64,000 nt of DNA from Mycobacterium pseudokansasii. GTDB taxonomy: Bacteria; Actinomycetota; Actinomycetes; Mycobacteriales; Mycobacteriaceae. Where the stretch lies: the NCBI RefSeq assembly GCF_900566075.1, contig NZ_UPHU01000001.1:1798001-1862000 (forward strand), read 5' to 3'. Positions 38,604 to 47,162 of the stretch are shown one piece after another. Numbering within the stretch: position 1 is the first letter of the stretch; each line of letters begins with the position of its first letter. Below the pieces are notes generated by a model that worked only from the letters and a program-made list of their open reading frames with translations, did no database searches and was not told the origin of the DNA. The position numbers and the translations under genes were made by a program.

Positions 38604-39560
38604 ATGGCTGAAGTACTGGTGCTCGTTGAGCACGCTGAAGGTGCGCTGAAGAAAGTCACCTCCGAATTGATCACCGCCGCCCGGGCGCTGGGCGAGCCGG
38701 CGGCCGTCGTGGTCGGTGCCCCGGGCGCCGCCGCGCCGCTGGTGAACGGACTGAAGGCGGCCGGTGCGGCCAAGATCTACGTCGCCGAGTCGGATGTCGT
38801 CGGCCAGTACCTGATCACGCCGTATGTCGACGTGCTGGCGGCGCTGGCCGAGTCCTCGGCCCCGGCCGCCGTGCTGGTTGCCGCCACTGCCGACGGCAAG
38901 GAGATCGCCGGCCGGCTCGCCGCCCGGATCGGCTCGGGGCTGCTGGTCGACGTGGTGGAAGTCAAAGACGGCGGCAAAGCCGTCCACAGCATCTTCGGTG
39001 GCGCGTTCACCGTCGAGGCGCAGGCCACCGGCGATACCCCGGTGATCTCGGTGCGCGCCGGGGCCATCGAGGCCGAGCCGGCCGAGGGCGCGGGTGAGCA
39101 GGTCAGCGTGGAAGTGCCGGCTCCCGCCGAGAACGCCACCAAGATCACCTCTCGCCAGCCCGCGGTGGCCGGAGACCGGCCGGAGTTGACCGAGGCCACC
39201 GTCGTGGTCTCGGGTGGCCGCGGTGTCGGCAGCGCCGAGAACTTCAGCGTCGTCGAGGCGCTGGCCGACTCGCTCGGTGGTGCCGTCGGCGCATCCCGTG
39301 CCGCCGTCGACTCCGGCTACTACCCGGGCCAGTTCCAGGTCGGTCAGACCGGCAAGACGGTGTCGCCGCAGCTCTACATCGCGCTGGGCATCTCCGGAGC
39401 GATCCAGCACCGTGCCGGCATGCAGACGTCCAAGACCATCGTCGCGGTCAACAAGGACGAGGAGGCGCCGATCTTCGAGATCGCCGACTACGGCGTGGTC
39501 GGCGACTTGTTCAAGGTCGCCCCGCAGCTGACCGAGGCGATCAAGGCCCGCAGGGGCTAG
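38604..39560 (+). CDS. fixB: Electron transfer flavoprotein alpha subunit
   Basis: 318 residues. C-terminal FAD domain complete: [84 protein letters not shown]. Forms the heterodimer with FixA. ATG at 38604. A strong hairpin terminator begins nine bases after its stop. Confidence 0.95.
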   Translation: MAEVLVLVEHAEGALKKVTSELITAARALGEPAAVVVGAPGAAAPLVNGLKAAGAAKIYVAESDVVGQYLITPYVDVLAALAESSAPAAVLVAATADGKEIAGRLAARIGSGLLVDVVEVKDGGKAVHSIFGGAFTVEAQATGDTPVISVRAGAIEAEPAEGAGEQVSVEVPAPAENATKITSRQPAVAGDRPELTEATVVVSGGRGVGSAENFSVVEALADSLGGAVGASRAAVDSGYYPGQFQVGQTGKTVSPQLYIALGISGAIQHRAGMQTSKTIVAVNKDEEAPIFEIADYGVVGDLFKVAPQLTEAIKARRG

Positions 39561-39568
39561 CACCCGCG

Positions 39569-39610
39569 AGCCGCCCGCCAGATCGTCGCGATCCCGGCGG
39601 GCGGCTTTCT
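39569..39610 (+). terminator. Intrinsic-type terminator after fixAB
   Basis: Perfect 11-bp stem AGCCGCCCGCC (39569-39579) with GGCGGGCGGCT (39596-39606), 16-base loop, then TTCTCCC. Position directly after fixB supports the call; the T tract is short, as usual in mycobacteria. Confidence 0.8.
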
Positions 39611-39694
39611 CCCACCGTGTTTCACGGCCCCACGGACCGGACATTTCCGGTACTTGAATCACCGGTGCCCCCGCGTGGCCACAGCTCCGAGCTC

Positions 39695-39752
39695 TTGACT
39701 GCGGCCGCCCGCGGTGTCCATAGTGGATTCAATCAACTGATCGATTAGTTGA
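39695..39752 (+). promoter_or_regulatory. Promoter with palindromic operator before the CYP125-like pseudogene
   Basis: TTGACT (39695-39700) and CATAGT (39719-39724) with an 18-base gap make a plausible sigma-A type promoter. Just downstream lies a 20-bp near-perfect palindrome TCAACTGATCGATTAGTTGA (39733-39752, nine of ten positions symmetric), the size and shape of a TetR-family operator placed where it would block transcription. Confidence 0.5.
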
Positions 39753-39785
39753 CACGGCGGCCGGCTTGCTGCGCCGGCCGTCTTC

Positions 39786-40377
39786 TGCGGCTACGTCAAC
39801 ACCGCGATCTCTCGGTTCCCCGACGACATGAAGCGGGAGAACATCGACATGCAGCGGGCGGTGCTGCTCAACATCGACGCCCCGCACCACACTCGGCTGC
39901 GCAAGATCATCTCGCGGGGCTTCACCCCGCGCGCCGTCGGACGGCTGCGTGACGAGCTCGACCGGCGCGCGCACCACATCGTCAAAAGCGCTGCGGCGCA
40001 AGGCTCCGGTGATTTCGTCGAGCAGGTGTCCTGCGAGCTGCCGTTGCAGGCGATCGCCGGCCTGCTCGGGGTGGGTGGTGATGTTCTATCGGTCGGCCAA
40101 TTTCGACGACGACGTTTTCGACCATCCGGACACCTTCGACATCTTGCGAGATCCCAACCCGCACGTCGGATTCGGCGGCACCGGCGCGCACTAGTGCGTC
40201 GGGGCCAACCTGGCCCGGATGACGATCAGCGTGATTTTCAACGCGATCGCCGACCATATGCCCGACTTGAACCCGATTTCTCCGCCCAAGCGACTGCGAT
40301 CCGGATGGTTGAACGGCATCAAGCACTGGCAGGTCGACTACGGCGGCCGCGCGCACGGTTGCCCCGTCGGTCGCTGA
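39786..40377 (+). pseudogene. CYP125-like cytochrome P450 pseudogene
   Basis: Strong resemblance to M. tuberculosis CYP125A1, the steroid C26/C27 monooxygenase. Left part: ENIDMQRAVLLNIDAPHHTRLRKIISRGFTPRAVGRL through VEQVSCELPLQAIAGLLGV. It then jumps, with a frameshift at about 40070, to VVMFYRSANFDDDVFDHPDTF and FGGTGAH. About 190 residues, including the I helix and ExxR, are missing in between, and the first ~100 residues are gone. In the haem-binding loop the codon after FGGTGAH is TAG (40192-40194), followed by CVGANLARM and an intact C terminus to 40377. Non-functional. Confidence 0.92.
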
Positions 40378-40438
40378 CCGTGAGTCGTCCAATCACATAG
40401 CTACTCAACGTATTCCGGTCCTACGATCGCAAAGTGCG

Positions 40439-41401
40439 TTAGATTGTCTGCAGCCGGCGCACGCGGTCGGCGATCACTCGGCGGGAAACCGCAGCATTGG
40501 GAGCCATCCCCTCGAATGCGTGCGGACAACCTGGATGCACATGCAATTCGGTCGGCACGCCGGCCCCCGCCAGGCGGCGTGCGTAGGCGATGTCCTCGTC
40601 CCGGAAGATGTCGAGGTCGCCCACGTCGATGTAGGTGGGCGGCAGCCGCGAAACATCGCTGGCCCGCCCCGGAGCGGCATAAGAACTGACGCCGTCGGCG
40701 CCGGCGCTCTCACCCAGCAGGGCCTGCCAGCCGGTGATGTTGTCGTCGTAGGTCCAGGTCACGAACGGCACCAGTTCCGGGTCGGGCAGGCAGGTGCGAT
40801 CGTCGAGCATCGGATAGACCAACAATTGCTGGGCGATCGCGGGCCCACCGCGATCGCGGGCCATCAGGCACACCGCGGCGGCCAGCGCGCCGCCGGCGCT
40901 GTCGCCCATGACGGCCACCCGGGCCGGATCGACGCCCAATTCGCCGGCGTGGCCGTGCAGCCATTCCAAGCCGGCAAAGCAGTCGTGCACCGGGACCGGG
41001 TGTGCAGACTCCGGCGCGGTGCGATAGTCGACGAGCAACATGGGCACACCGGAGTCGGCGACGTAGCGCCGGGCGAGCCAGTCGTAGAGGCCGCCCAGTT
41101 CGCGCATGCCGAAAATCATTCCGCCGCCGTGCAAATAGAGCACCGCGCTACCGGGTGGCTGCTCCGTCGCGGCTTGGTACCAGCTCACCGTCAACGTGGC
41201 GCCGTCGTCGGTGGCTACCGCATGGTGCTGCACGGCCACGCCGGCTATCGGCGGGCGGGTGGCCATGAGCTGGTCGATGGTGCGTTTGCTGTTGGCTCGC
41301 CGGGTCGCCACGTCGCCCACCGGCGGCGGCTCGGATTGGGCCCCGCCGGTATTCAGCAACGCGAGCTCGGCGAGCAATTCCGGGTCGATCTGCAGGCCCA
41401 C
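40439..41401 (-). CDS. Alpha/beta hydrolase of the hormone-sensitive lipase family
   Basis: 320 residues. HSL-family signatures HGGGMIFG (oxyanion hole, about 90-97) and nucleophile GDSAGGALAAA (about 166), with Asp in YIDVGDLDIFRDED and His in CPHAFEGM. Probably an esterase. GTG start. Five bases separate it from the cupin gene, so it is the last gene of the TetR-BVMO-cupin-esterase operon, where it could cleave the ester made by the monooxygenase. Confidence 0.88.
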   Translation of the reverse strand: MGLQIDPELLAELALLNTGGAQSEPPPVGDVATRRANSKRTIDQLMATRPPIAGVAVQHHAVATDDGATLTVSWYQAATEQPPGSAVLYLHGGGMIFGMRELGGLYDWLARRYVADSGVPMLLVDYRTAPESAHPVPVHDCFAGLEWLHGHAGELGVDPARVAVMGDSAGGALAAAVCLMARDRGGPAIAQQLLVYPMLDDRTCLPDPELVPFVTWTYDDNITGWQALLGESAGADGVSSYAAPGRASDVSRLPPTYIDVGDLDIFRDEDIAYARRLAGAGVPTELHVHPGCPHAFEGMAPNAAVSRRVIADRVRRLQTI

Positions 41402-41406
41402 GGCGG

Positions 41407-41886
41407 TCAGGCCGGGACCGGGTCGGCGTTGAAGTCGGCGACCAGGGAGTCGATGGTGATCCGGGCGACGACGTTCATGTCGGCATCGTAGATCTCGTAG
41501 AGCAGCGCGTCGGGAAAGTCGGGGCGAGCCCCGAAGTAGACCAGACCGCCGTCGTCGCCGCCGCGCTCCAGATGCGGTTTTTGGTCGTTGCCGGTCAGCG
41601 CATAGTCACCGGCACGCCGGAAGCGATGGTTGCCGATCGAACCGTCTGATTCGACATCCCACAGATGTTGCTCGCCGGCCAGCACGATGATGCTGGTGGT
41701 GGCCGCGTGGCGGTGGATCGGGCAGTGCCCGCCGTCACCTTGCCAGCGCACCACCATGTCGAGGGTGGCCACGTCACGGTCGTAGCCCAGGATGGTGTAG
41801 TCGTGCTGGATCTTGTATTTCGACCCCGGGCGTCCGGTCACCTCCTTCCACCGGTACCGCGAGGCGTCGAAGGTGCCGTGGATCAT
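41407..41886 (-). CDS. Cupin-fold protein
   Basis: 159 residues from ATG 41886, which overlaps the BVMO stop by four bases. Cupin motif region: GGHCPIHRHAATTSIIVLAGEQHLWD, with His residues suited to metal binding, followed by RFRRAGDYALTGNDQKPHLERG. Soluble. Function in the operon unknown; it could be a small-molecule-binding or dioxygenase-like protein. Frame runs upstream to 42063 inside the BVMO gene but has no reason to start there. Confidence 0.8.
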   Translation of the reverse strand: MIHGTFDASRYRWKEVTGRPGSKYKIQHDYTILGYDRDVATLDMVVRWQGDGGHCPIHRHAATTSIIVLAGEQHLWDVESDGSIGNHRFRRAGDYALTGNDQKPHLERGGDDGGLVYFGARPDFPDALLYEIYDADMNVVARITIDSLVADFNADPVPA

Positions 41887-43688
41887 GACGCGACCCCCTG
41901 ATCGGCGGGTGCCGAAGTACGCACGGCCAGGCCGGCGACCTCGCCTGCCTCCCGCCACGCCGTGAGGATGTCGGCGTATTCGGTTGGGCTGCCGAAGAAA
42001 AAGCTGTCCTGCTGCAGCCGGGCGCTCACCTGGCCCTCGCGGTTGTAATAGCCGGGTGTGCACGCCTCACGCCGTCCGGCGATCACGGCCGAGCGCTGCA
42101 CGACGGTGTCGACCCAGGCCACTTCGGCCTCGGCGGTGGCCTCCACCTCGGTGACACCGTGCCGCAGCGCCCAGGCGATCACCCAGGCCACGTGCCGGGA
42201 CTGGGTGTCGATCAAGTACGGGAAGTTCACGGTGAAGCCCGACTGGGCGATGCTTTCGATGAAGCAGTTCGGAAAGCCGTGCACGTGCAGGCCATGGAAG
42301 GTGCGGATACCGCTGGACCATTTGCCGGTGAGCGTCAGGCCGTCGCGGCCGACTATCTCGAAGCCGGTCCGCTGGGAATAGTCGGTGCCGACCTCGAACC
42401 CGGTGGCGAAAATCAAACAGTCAAGCGGGTATTCGACGCCGTCAACAACGACACCCTTTTCGGTGATCTGCTCGACGCCATACCCGTGGGTGTCGACGAG
42501 GGTGACATTGTCACGGTTGAAGGCTTGCAGGTATTCGTCGTGGAAGCAGGGCCGTTTGCAGAAATACCCGTACCAGGGCTTGAGCGCCTCGGCGGTGGCG
42601 GGATCGGTGACGATCGAGTCGATACGTGCCCGGATCTCTTCCATTTTCGCGAAGTCCGCCAGCTCCAACGGGGACGCCTGGCCGGGTGCCGCGTTGGCGT
42701 TGTGCCGCACGATGGGCAGGTTCTTGGTCAGGCTGGTCCACGCGTCGTCGACCAAATCCTCGTCGGATTCGCCTCCCGCGGTGAGGATCTGGAAGTTCTC
42801 GATGCGCCGTCGCTGCCAGCCCGGCTGGAGCGACGCCGCCCAATCCGGATCGGTTGACCGATTGGCCCGTACGTCCACCGTTGACGGGGTGCGCTGGAAG
42901 ACGAACAGCTGCTGCGCGGCCTCAGCCAGGCGGGGCACGCACTGGATCGCCGTCGCGCCGGTGCCGATGATGCCTACCCGCTTGTCGGCGAGCCGCTCGA
43001 GGTTCTTGCCGGTGTAGGTGTAATCCCAGCGGCTGGTATGAAAGGCGTGGCCGCCGAACGTTGTTATCCCGTCGATGCCGGGTAGCTTCGGTTTCTGCAG
43101 GTACCCGTTGGCCATCGCAACGAACCGGGCGCGGATGGTGTCGTTGCGGGTGGTGGCAATTACCCAGCGGGAGTCGCTTGGGTCCCAACGGATCTCGGTG
43201 ACCTCGGTGTTCAGCCGCGCGTTGCGGTAGAGGTCGTAGTGCTCGGCGATGCGCTGGCAGTGGGCAAAGATTTCGGCTCCCTTGGCGTACTTCTCGGTCG
43301 GGACGTAGCCGAGTTCTTCGAGCAGCGGCAGGTAGATGTAGGACTCGACGTCACAGGCGATGCCGGGGTAGCGATTCCAGTACCAGGTGCCGCCGACGTC
43401 GGCCGCCTTGTCGATGAGCCGGATATCGTCCACGCCGAGTTGTCGGCACCGCGCACCGATGAGCAGTCCGCCGAAACCGGCACCGATGATCGCCACGTCG
43501 GTTGTTTCGGTGATCGGATCGCGGGAGAAGTCGGGATCAGCCCACGGGTCGTCGCCGAAGCGGGCGAATGCGCCTGCGATTTGCACATATTGGCGGATGC
43601 CGTCCGGGCGCAGGCGCTTGTCGCGTTCCTGTTGGTATTTGGCGCGCAGCGCATCGGGGTCGAATCCGTTCCCGGCGAACTCACTCAT
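41883..43688 (-). CDS. Baeyer-Villiger flavin monooxygenase
   Basis: About 601 residues. FAD motif GAGFGGLLIG, the BVMO fingerprint FGGHAFHTSRWDY (FxGxxxHxxxW type) and the NADPH motif GIIGTGATAIQ are all present, so it should insert oxygen beside a ketone using NADPH. ATG 43688 is preferred because GGAG sits nine bases upstream; a GTG at 43703 is in the frame too. Overlaps the TetR gene end. Related BVMOs act on cyclic or steroid ketones; the substrate here is unknown. Confidence 0.93.
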   Translation of the reverse strand: MSEFAGNGFDPDALRAKYQQERDKRLRPDGIRQYVQIAGAFARFGDDPWADPDFSRDPITETTDVAIIGAGFGGLLIGARCRQLGVDDIRLIDKAADVGGTWYWNRYPGIACDVESYIYLPLLEELGYVPTEKYAKGAEIFAHCQRIAEHYDLYRNARLNTEVTEIRWDPSDSRWVIATTRNDTIRARFVAMANGYLQKPKLPGIDGITTFGGHAFHTSRWDYTYTGKNLERLADKRVGIIGTGATAIQCVPRLAEAAQQLFVFQRTPSTVDVRANRSTDPDWAASLQPGWQRRRIENFQILTAGGESDEDLVDDAWTSLTKNLPIVRHNANAAPGQASPLELADFAKMEEIRARIDSIVTDPATAEALKPWYGYFCKRPCFHDEYLQAFNRDNVTLVDTHGYGVEQITEKGVVVDGVEYPLDCLIFATGFEVGTDYSQRTGFEIVGRDGLTLTGKWSSGIRTFHGLHVHGFPNCFIESIAQSGFTVNFPYLIDTQSRHVAWVIAWALRHGVTEVEATAEAEVAWVDTVVQRSAVIAGRREACTPGYYNREGQVSARLQQDSFFFGSPTEYADILTAWREAGEVAGLAVRTSAPADQGVAS

Positions 43689-44310
43689 GATCGACTTCTC
43701 CACTGTCTTGAGGTTCTGCGGCCAGCCCGCGGCGTACCAATCGCAGGTAGGCGTCGACGACTTCTGCCTCCCGGCCCGCGTCGCCGACCAAGTCCTCGAG
43801 GAAACGATGGGCGCCGACCAAAAAGTGTGCCTGCGCGGCGATCTCGACGTCGTTCATCGCCCGTACCGAGCCGGCCGCGATGCCCTCGCGCAGCCGCGCC
43901 GAAATCAGCTCGACCCAGGCGTTGATGCCTTGGCGATACAACTCGGGCTCGAGAAACCTGATCTCGTCGACCAACCGGATGTGCCCGGGGTTGCTGCGTA
44001 CGTAGTCGACATAGGCCAGCAAGCCGGTGCGGTGACGTTCGAAGAAATCACCGCCGTGCGGCGCGGGCTGCTCTTCGAAGGCGGCCAGCCGCGCGAAGAA
44101 ATCCGACATGAGCTTGCGCATCGTCGCCCGTAACAGCTCGGCGCGCGAACCGAAGTGGTAGTGCAGGTTTCCGACCGCGGTGTTGGCTCGCGCGGCGATT
44201 CCGGTCACCGATGCCCGGTGCAGTCCGCGTTCACTGGCCTCGGCCAGCGCGGCGTCCAAAATCGAGGCGCGCGTCCGGTGGCGCTTTGCGTATCCGGGAA
44301 CGTGGGCCAT
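43681..44310 (-). CDS. TetR-family regulator of the BVMO operon
   Basis: 209 residues from ATG 44310 (a longer frame starts at 44337). HTH domain at the N terminus: AKRHRTRASILDAALAEASERGL and VTGIAARANTAVGNLHYHFGSRAELL. It overlaps the BVMO start, so it is the first gene of the operon. A perfect 13-bp palindrome lies 19 bp upstream, fitting autoregulation. Confidence 0.9.
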   Translation of the reverse strand: MAHVPGYAKRHRTRASILDAALAEASERGLHRASVTGIAARANTAVGNLHYHFGSRAELLRATMRKLMSDFFARLAAFEEQPAPHGGDFFERHRTGLLAYVDYVRSNPGHIRLVDEIRFLEPELYRQGINAWVELISARLREGIAAGSVRAMNDVEIAAQAHFLVGAHRFLEDLVGDAGREAEVVDAYLRLVRRGLAAEPQDSGEVDHE

Positions 44311-44328
44311 GGCACAAGATACTGGATC

Positions 44329-44341
44329 AATTTTCAAAATT
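44329..44341. promoter_or_regulatory. Candidate operator of the TetR-BVMO operon
   Basis: AATTTTCAAAATT, a perfect palindrome in an otherwise GC-rich region, 19 bp upstream of the TetR start and between it and the divergent Rv3027c-like gene. A short site; only its placement and composition support it. Confidence 0.42.
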
Positions 44342-44440
44342 CGGCAAGGATTCGACGCTGCGACATGTTGTCACCTGACGTGCACCGGCCCGTCACAGCG
44401 CCGATGCCGATTAGCTGACCGGCTGCGTCACGTTGGTGGC

Positions 44441-45340
44441 ATGAGCATCGCTTCTGTCCTCATACCCAGCGACAAATCGAGCGATCCGGCGGCCGGATCA
44501 TCCTCGGGACCACGCTATTCCCTGTTGCTGACCACCGACGACGCCTTGATCGAGGCCGCGCAACAACTTCGATACGACGTCTTCAGCAGCACGCCCGGGT
44601 TCGCGGTGCCGTCGACGATCGATCACCGCGACGTCGACCGCTTCGACGAGTACTGCGACCACCTGCTGGTCCGCGACGACGACACCGGTGAGCTGGTGGG
44701 GTGCTACCGGATGTTGCCGCCGGCGGGTGCCATTGCCGCGGGAGGTCTGTATACCGCGACCGAATTCGACGTCCGCGCATTCGACCCGCTACGGCCGTCG
44801 TTGGTCGAGATGGGCCGCGCGGCGGTGCGCGACGGTCACCGCAACGGCGCGGTGGTGCTGTTGATGTGGGCGGGCATCCTGGCCTACCTGGACCGATGCG
44901 ACTACGACTACGTGACCGGCTGCGTGTCGGTGCCGATCGAGGCGGGCGACGATACCCCGGGGTGCCAGCTGCGCGGCGTGCGTGATTTCGTGTTGGCGCG
45001 TCACGCGGCGCCGTACCGGGTGCATCCCTACCGGGAGGTGCGAGTCGGCGGTAAGCCGCTCGATGACATTGCGCCGCCGCGGCGTGCGACGGTCCCGCCC
45101 CTGATGCGTGGCTACCTGCGGCTGGGTGCCCGGGTGTGCGGCGAGCCCGCCCACGACCCGGCTTTCGGGGTCGGTGATTTCTGCGTGCTGCTGAGCAAGC
45201 GTCAGGCCGATGCCCGCTACCTGAGTCGCCTGCGGTCGGTGTCGGCGGCCTCAGAGATGGCCGGCGGGGTGACCGGCGGTGCGCGCCGTGGGACGGCCGG
45301 CGGTGCGCGCGGCGGGACGGCCTGCGGGGCGCGCCGATGA
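44441..45340 (+). CDS. Acetyltransf_5-type N-acyltransferase (OlsB-like, Rv3027c-like)
   Basis: 299 residues. The domain from about 25 to 250 resembles the OlsB/Acetyltransf_5 fold: LTTDDALIEAAQQLRYDVFSSTPGF, CDHLLVRDDDTGELVGCYRMLPP, EMGRAAVRDGHRNGAVVLLMWAGI and VPPLMRGYLRLGARVCGEPAHDPAFGVGDF. The last 25 residues are Gly-Gly-Ala-Arg repeats from a 24-bp DNA repeat, longer than the M. tuberculosis protein I remember. The PlsC-like gene follows with an ATGA overlap, the arrangement known for OlsB/OlsA pairs of ornithine lipid synthesis. Confidence 0.82.
   Translation: MSIASVLIPSDKSSDPAAGSSSGPRYSLLLTTDDALIEAAQQLRYDVFSSTPGFAVPSTIDHRDVDRFDEYCDHLLVRDDDTGELVGCYRMLPPAGAIAAGGLYTATEFDVRAFDPLRPSLVEMGRAAVRDGHRNGAVVLLMWAGILAYLDRCDYDYVTGCVSVPIEAGDDTPGCQLRGVRDFVLARHAAPYRVHPYREVRVGGKPLDDIAPPRRATVPPLMRGYLRLGARVCGEPAHDPAFGVGDFCVLLSKRQADARYLSRLRSVSAASEMAGGVTGGARRGTAGGARGGTACGARR
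45275..45337. repeat. 24-bp in-frame tandem repeat at the 3' end of the OlsB-like gene
   Basis: Units at 45275-45298 and 45299-45322 (begin GGCGGTGCGCGC, end GGGACGGCC) plus a partial third to 45337. They encode GGARRGTA, GGARGGTA and CGARR. Because 24 is divisible by three, copy number could change without breaking the gene. Confidence 0.85.
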
Positions 45341-46158
45341 ACGGTTTCGGGCACTGCTGGCTGCCTCGCGCATCGTGTGATGTCAGCTGCGTGGGCCATG
45401 GCGACACCGCCGGTCTTGTGCGGCTGCGGGTGGCGCTGCGCCTGACGCTGGCGCTGCTGTTGGCGCCGGGCCTACCCCTGCTCGGTGTGCCGCTGCCCGG
45501 TCGCACCCACGTGCAACGCGCCTACTGCCGGTTGGTGCTGCGCTGTATTGGCGTCCGGATCACCTTGTCGGGCAACCCGATTCGCAACCTGAGCGGCGTT
45601 CTGGTGGTCAGCAATCACATGTCGTGGCTGGACGTCTTCGCTATCGGTGCGGTGTTGCCCGGGTCGTTCGTCGCCCGTGCCGACATGTTCAGCGGACCCG
45701 CGATCGGGATCCTGGCCCGCCTGTTGAAGATCATCCCGATCGAGCGGGCCAGCCTACGCCGGCTACCCGAGGTGATCGACACCGTCGCCCGCAGGCTACG
45801 CGCCGGTCAGACTGTCGTGGCCTTCCCGGAGGGCACCACCTGGTGTGGGCTGGCGTCGGGGAGCTTTTACCCGGCGATGTTTCAGGCCGCCATCGATGCC
45901 GGACGCCCGGTGCAGCCCCTGTGGCTCACGTATCACCGCGTCGACGGCAGCGTGTCGACCACTCCCGCCTACGTTGGCCAGGACACGTTGGCACGGTCGG
46001 TGTGCCGGGTGCTCGCCGTGCGCCGCACGGTGACCCGGGTGCATGTCGGGTCCCTGCAACTGCCGGGTACCGATCGCCGAACATTGGCCGCACGGTGCCG
46101 GTCTGTGGTGCATGCGGGGACGCAGCTCCCGGGCCACCGGCCGGCGTTGGTGGCTTGA
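45337..46158 (+). CDS. PlsC-like lysophospholipid acyltransferase (Rv3026c-like)
   Basis: 273 residues. One membrane segment (about 30-50, VALRLTLALLLAPGLPLL). Acyltransferase motifs NHMSWLD (NHxxxxD type) near residue 92-98 and FPEGTT near 165-170 are intact. Expected to move an acyl chain from acyl-CoA or acyl-ACP onto a lipid. Translationally coupled to the OlsB-like gene (ATGA), suggesting two sequential acylations of one molecule. Confidence 0.88.
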   Translation: MNGFGHCWLPRASCDVSCVGHGDTAGLVRLRVALRLTLALLLAPGLPLLGVPLPGRTHVQRAYCRLVLRCIGVRITLSGNPIRNLSGVLVVSNHMSWLDVFAIGAVLPGSFVARADMFSGPAIGILARLLKIIPIERASLRRLPEVIDTVARRLRAGQTVVAFPEGTTWCGLASGSFYPAMFQAAIDAGRPVQPLWLTYHRVDGSVSTTPAYVGQDTLARSVCRVLAVRRTVTRVHVGSLQLPGTDRRTLAARCRSVVHAGTQLPGHRPALVA

Positions 46159-46254
46159 GGGCCTCGAGGACAACGCCCAGGGCGAGCCGAAGCCAGCCGA
46201 ACGTTCACGGGAGAGCCCAAACCGGGCCGGCTATCGACGCGACACTTAACTAAG

Positions 46255-47053
46255 ACGCCGGTCACCGCCGAGAAGTTCAGCGCCTACGCGGAATCACTTC
46301 GGCGAAGCGACGATGACATCCTTACCCAACTCGATGCCGCCGGCATCCGCCAGAGTCTCATCACCGGCTTCGACGAACGCTCCACCTGCGGCGTGACGTT
46401 CGTGCACAACGAGTCAGTAGCCGCGCTCGCTGCCCGACACCCGGATCGGTTCATCCCGTTCGCCGGGGCCGACATCATGGGCGGCGCCGCGGCGCTCGAC
46501 CAATTCGAGCACTGGATCACCGATCGTGGATTCCGCGGACTCAGCCTGCGGCCTTTCATGATCGGTCGACCGGCATCGGACCCCGCATACTTCCCGTACT
46601 ACGCCAAGTGCGTCGAACTCGGAGTGCCGCTGAGCATCCACACTTCGGCCAACTGGACCCGCACCCGGCCCAGCGACCCCGGGCATCCCCGTCACATCGA
46701 CGATGTGGCGTGCCGCTTTCCGGAACTGACCATAGTGATTGAGCCACGGCGGCTACCAGTGGGTGCTGGAGGCATGCCTGATCGCCTGGAAACACCCCAA
46801 TGTTTACGTCGAACTGGCTGCGCACCGACCCAAGCACTTCGCCGCGCCCGGCGCCGGCTGGGAGGCACTGATGCGATTCGGGCAGAACACTATCCGCCAC
46901 AAAGTGCTCTATGGGACCGGAGCGTTCCTGCCGAACCTTCCGCACCAGCAACTCTGCGATGAAATGCGGGAACTCCCGTTGGACCCCAGCACCCTCGAAC
47001 AGTGGCTCTGGCGCAACGCTGCCCGGTTACTCGGACTATCCGGCGTCGATTGA
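46255..47053 (+). pseudogene. Amidohydrolase-family (TIM-barrel metal hydrolase) pseudogene
   Basis: Reads as an amidohydrolase from TPVTAEKFSAYAESLRRSDDD through RFIPFAGADIMGG, LSLRPFMIGRPASDPAYFPYYAKC and SIHTSANWTRTRPSD, then breaks at about 46740. One extra T turns the expected ATG AGC CAC into ATT GAG CCA; the other frame continues SHGGYQWVLEACLIAWKHPNVYVELAAHRPKHFAAPGAGWEAL to the stop at 47053. No start codon precedes the homology, so the 5' end is gone as well. If the T were a sequencing error the gene would still lack its start. Confidence 0.85.
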
Positions 47054-47162
47054 GGCTGTCGCAGTCCTGGTCGCCGCGCGGCTCGTCCCGCCGGCCGGCC
47101 TGCATTGCGGCCTGCCCGAAAATTCTGGGTCTTGGGACCCGGCCGGTATCGTGGGGCGAGTC

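Noticed and set aside
37680..39662. 660-codon minus-strand frame across fixA and fixB
   Set aside because: Shadow of the two flavoprotein genes; composition is unlike a protein and no motif is present.
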